Assembly: GCA_003023245.1 (NCBI GenBank)
Contig: PXTR01000143.1
Location: 2,995-8,587 of the forward strand
Length of the DNA stretch: 5,593 nt
Reading direction: 5' to 3'
Origin: Bacteroidetes bacterium QS_8_68_15
GTDB taxonomy: Bacteria; Bacteroidota; Rhodothermia; Rhodothermales; Salinibacteraceae
Made by a program: the position numbers and the translations under genes. The notes beneath the pieces are model-generated. The model was not told the DNA's origin. It did not search any database and was given only the letters and a program-made list of their open reading frames with translations. Each line of letters begins with the position of its first letter. Position 1 is the stretch's first letter. Positions 4,890-5,593 of this stretch are shown one piece after another.

Positions 4890-5593
4890 ATGACTCGACG
4901 CGCCACCCCCTTTACGCTTCTCACCGCTTTGCTGCTGTTCTTCGCCGCCGCGCCCGCACAGGCGCAAGTCGCCTTTCAGGGCTTCGAAGAGTCGAGCGCC
5001 GACGACTGGAGTTACACCCCCGATTACAACTTCGACAACGGCCGAGCTCCGGTTATTTCGACGCCAACAGCGGCACGCAGTTCTGGGGCATCAACGACCT
5101 CGACGACGAAGGCGACAACGGCACCAGCGGCGAAGCCGATCTCACCTTCGAGCAGATCGATGTCTCCGGTCTCACGGGCGTTCAGATTTCGTTCTTCTAC
5201 CGAGCGGACGGCTTCGACAGCGGTGACGAGTTGAGTCACGAGGCCTTTTTCGACGGAGGAAGCCAGGGCGTAGTGACCGACACCGAAAACGCCACGTCCG
5301 ACGGCTGGGAACAGGTCAAGATTGACGTGCCCGATGCGGTCGAAACAGTCAGTCTGGTGCTCACGGCTGACCAGAACGGCACCAGCGACTTTGCCGGCTG
5401 GGACGACGTGCAAGTCGCCAGCGGCACCGAGAGCCAGCCGACCGTGCAGTTCACCAGTACCGGCGCGACGGTTAGCGAAGGCGACGGCTCCGCTCCGGTG
5501 GAGGTCTCGATCTCCAACCCCGACGACAGCGAGTCGAGCGTGGAGGTGGAGTTCGACAGCGGCAGCGACAGCGACGCCTCCTCCAGCGACATC
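4890..5593 (+). CDS. Secreted acidic protein with Calx-beta-like domain, partial, frame broken near 5040
   Basis: Residues 1-25 form a signal peptide: basic start MTRR, hydrophobic core TLLTALLLFFAAAP, cleavage after AQA. The mature protein begins QVAFQGFEESSADDWSYTPD. At about residue 51 (near 5040) this frame turns into Ser/Thr/Ala-rich shadow sequence ending at a stop at 5232-5234, while another frame from 5045 to the window end has no stop and clear protein sense: GYFDANSGTQFWGINDLDDE, ISFFYRADGFDSGDEL, SLVLTADQNGTSDFAGWDDV. This is a beta-rich, Asp/Gly-rich domain of a kind found at the start of large surface proteins in this group of bacteria. From 5441 TVQFTSTGATVSEGDGSAP begins a Calx-beta-like domain, a fold often repeated and calcium-binding in adhesins and secreted enzymes. 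One base added near 5040 joins the two frames. The gene runs off the window, so its full length, catalytic domains and sorting signal cannot be seen. The strong acidity fits a halophile or marine host. Confidence 0.8.

Noticed and set aside
5028..5052. Programmed -1 ribosomal frameshift joining the two frames of the secreted protein
   Set aside because: No slippery heptamer or obvious stimulatory stem lies at the junction; a missing base explains it more simply.
5024..5592. Minus-strand open frames opposite the secreted protein
   Set aside because: The plus-strand frame reads as a Calx-beta/beta-rich domain; the opposite frames show only Val/Ser/Leu-rich mirror sequence.

Overview
This looks like chromosomal DNA from a GC-rich Bacteroidota-type bacterium, most likely of the Rhodothermia / Salinibacter-Rubricoccus kind. 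The reasons are strong G/C at third codon positions, acidic proteins (OsmC and especially the secreted protein at the right edge, as in salt-adapted cells), candidate promoters of the TTTG / TAnnTTTG type, and start codons preceded by pyrimidine-rich leaders without Shine-Dalgarno motifs. The lineage is inferred from style; no marker gene is present.

Left part (1-1998): a short nested hairpin at 16-45 is followed by a leftward gene for a small protein with two tandem excisionase/MerR-like helix-turn-helix modules (543-100). A rightward gene of unknown function (682-1380) diverges from it across a gap holding a TGT...ACA palindrome. That gene converges on a leftward unknown gene (1905-1438), whose 3' end is built into a degenerate 7-bp repeat.

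Middle (1999-2716): osmC, a thiol-dependent organic hydroperoxide reductase with all its catalytic residues, ends at a good intrinsic terminator (2471-2504). About 200 bp of non-coding, repeat-bearing DNA follows.

Right part (2717-4889): a leftward two-gene unit encodes a class I SAM-dependent methyltransferase (4650-3895) and an FAD-dependent oxidoreductase of the geranylgeranyl-reductase type (3828-2717). Homologous pairs often accompany a type III polyketide synthase that makes phenolic or quinone-like lipids, but no such synthase is in the window. A perfect 15-bp palindrome, GACCGACAGTCGGTC, lies just upstream of the unit and is a good operator candidate. The oxidoreductase reading frame breaks near its C-terminus.

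Right edge (4890-5593): the 5' part of a secreted acidic protein with a signal peptide, a beta-rich N-terminal domain and the start of a Calx-beta-like domain. Its frame is also broken, near 5040. Both breaks are repaired by adding one base, so either the source sequence carries single-base deletions or both genes are damaged.

No tRNA, rRNA, CRISPR array or insertion sequence was seen. The most unusual items are the operator over the methyltransferase/oxidoreductase unit, the duplicated HTH protein, the 7-bp repeat tracts in several gene junctions, and the two frame breaks.
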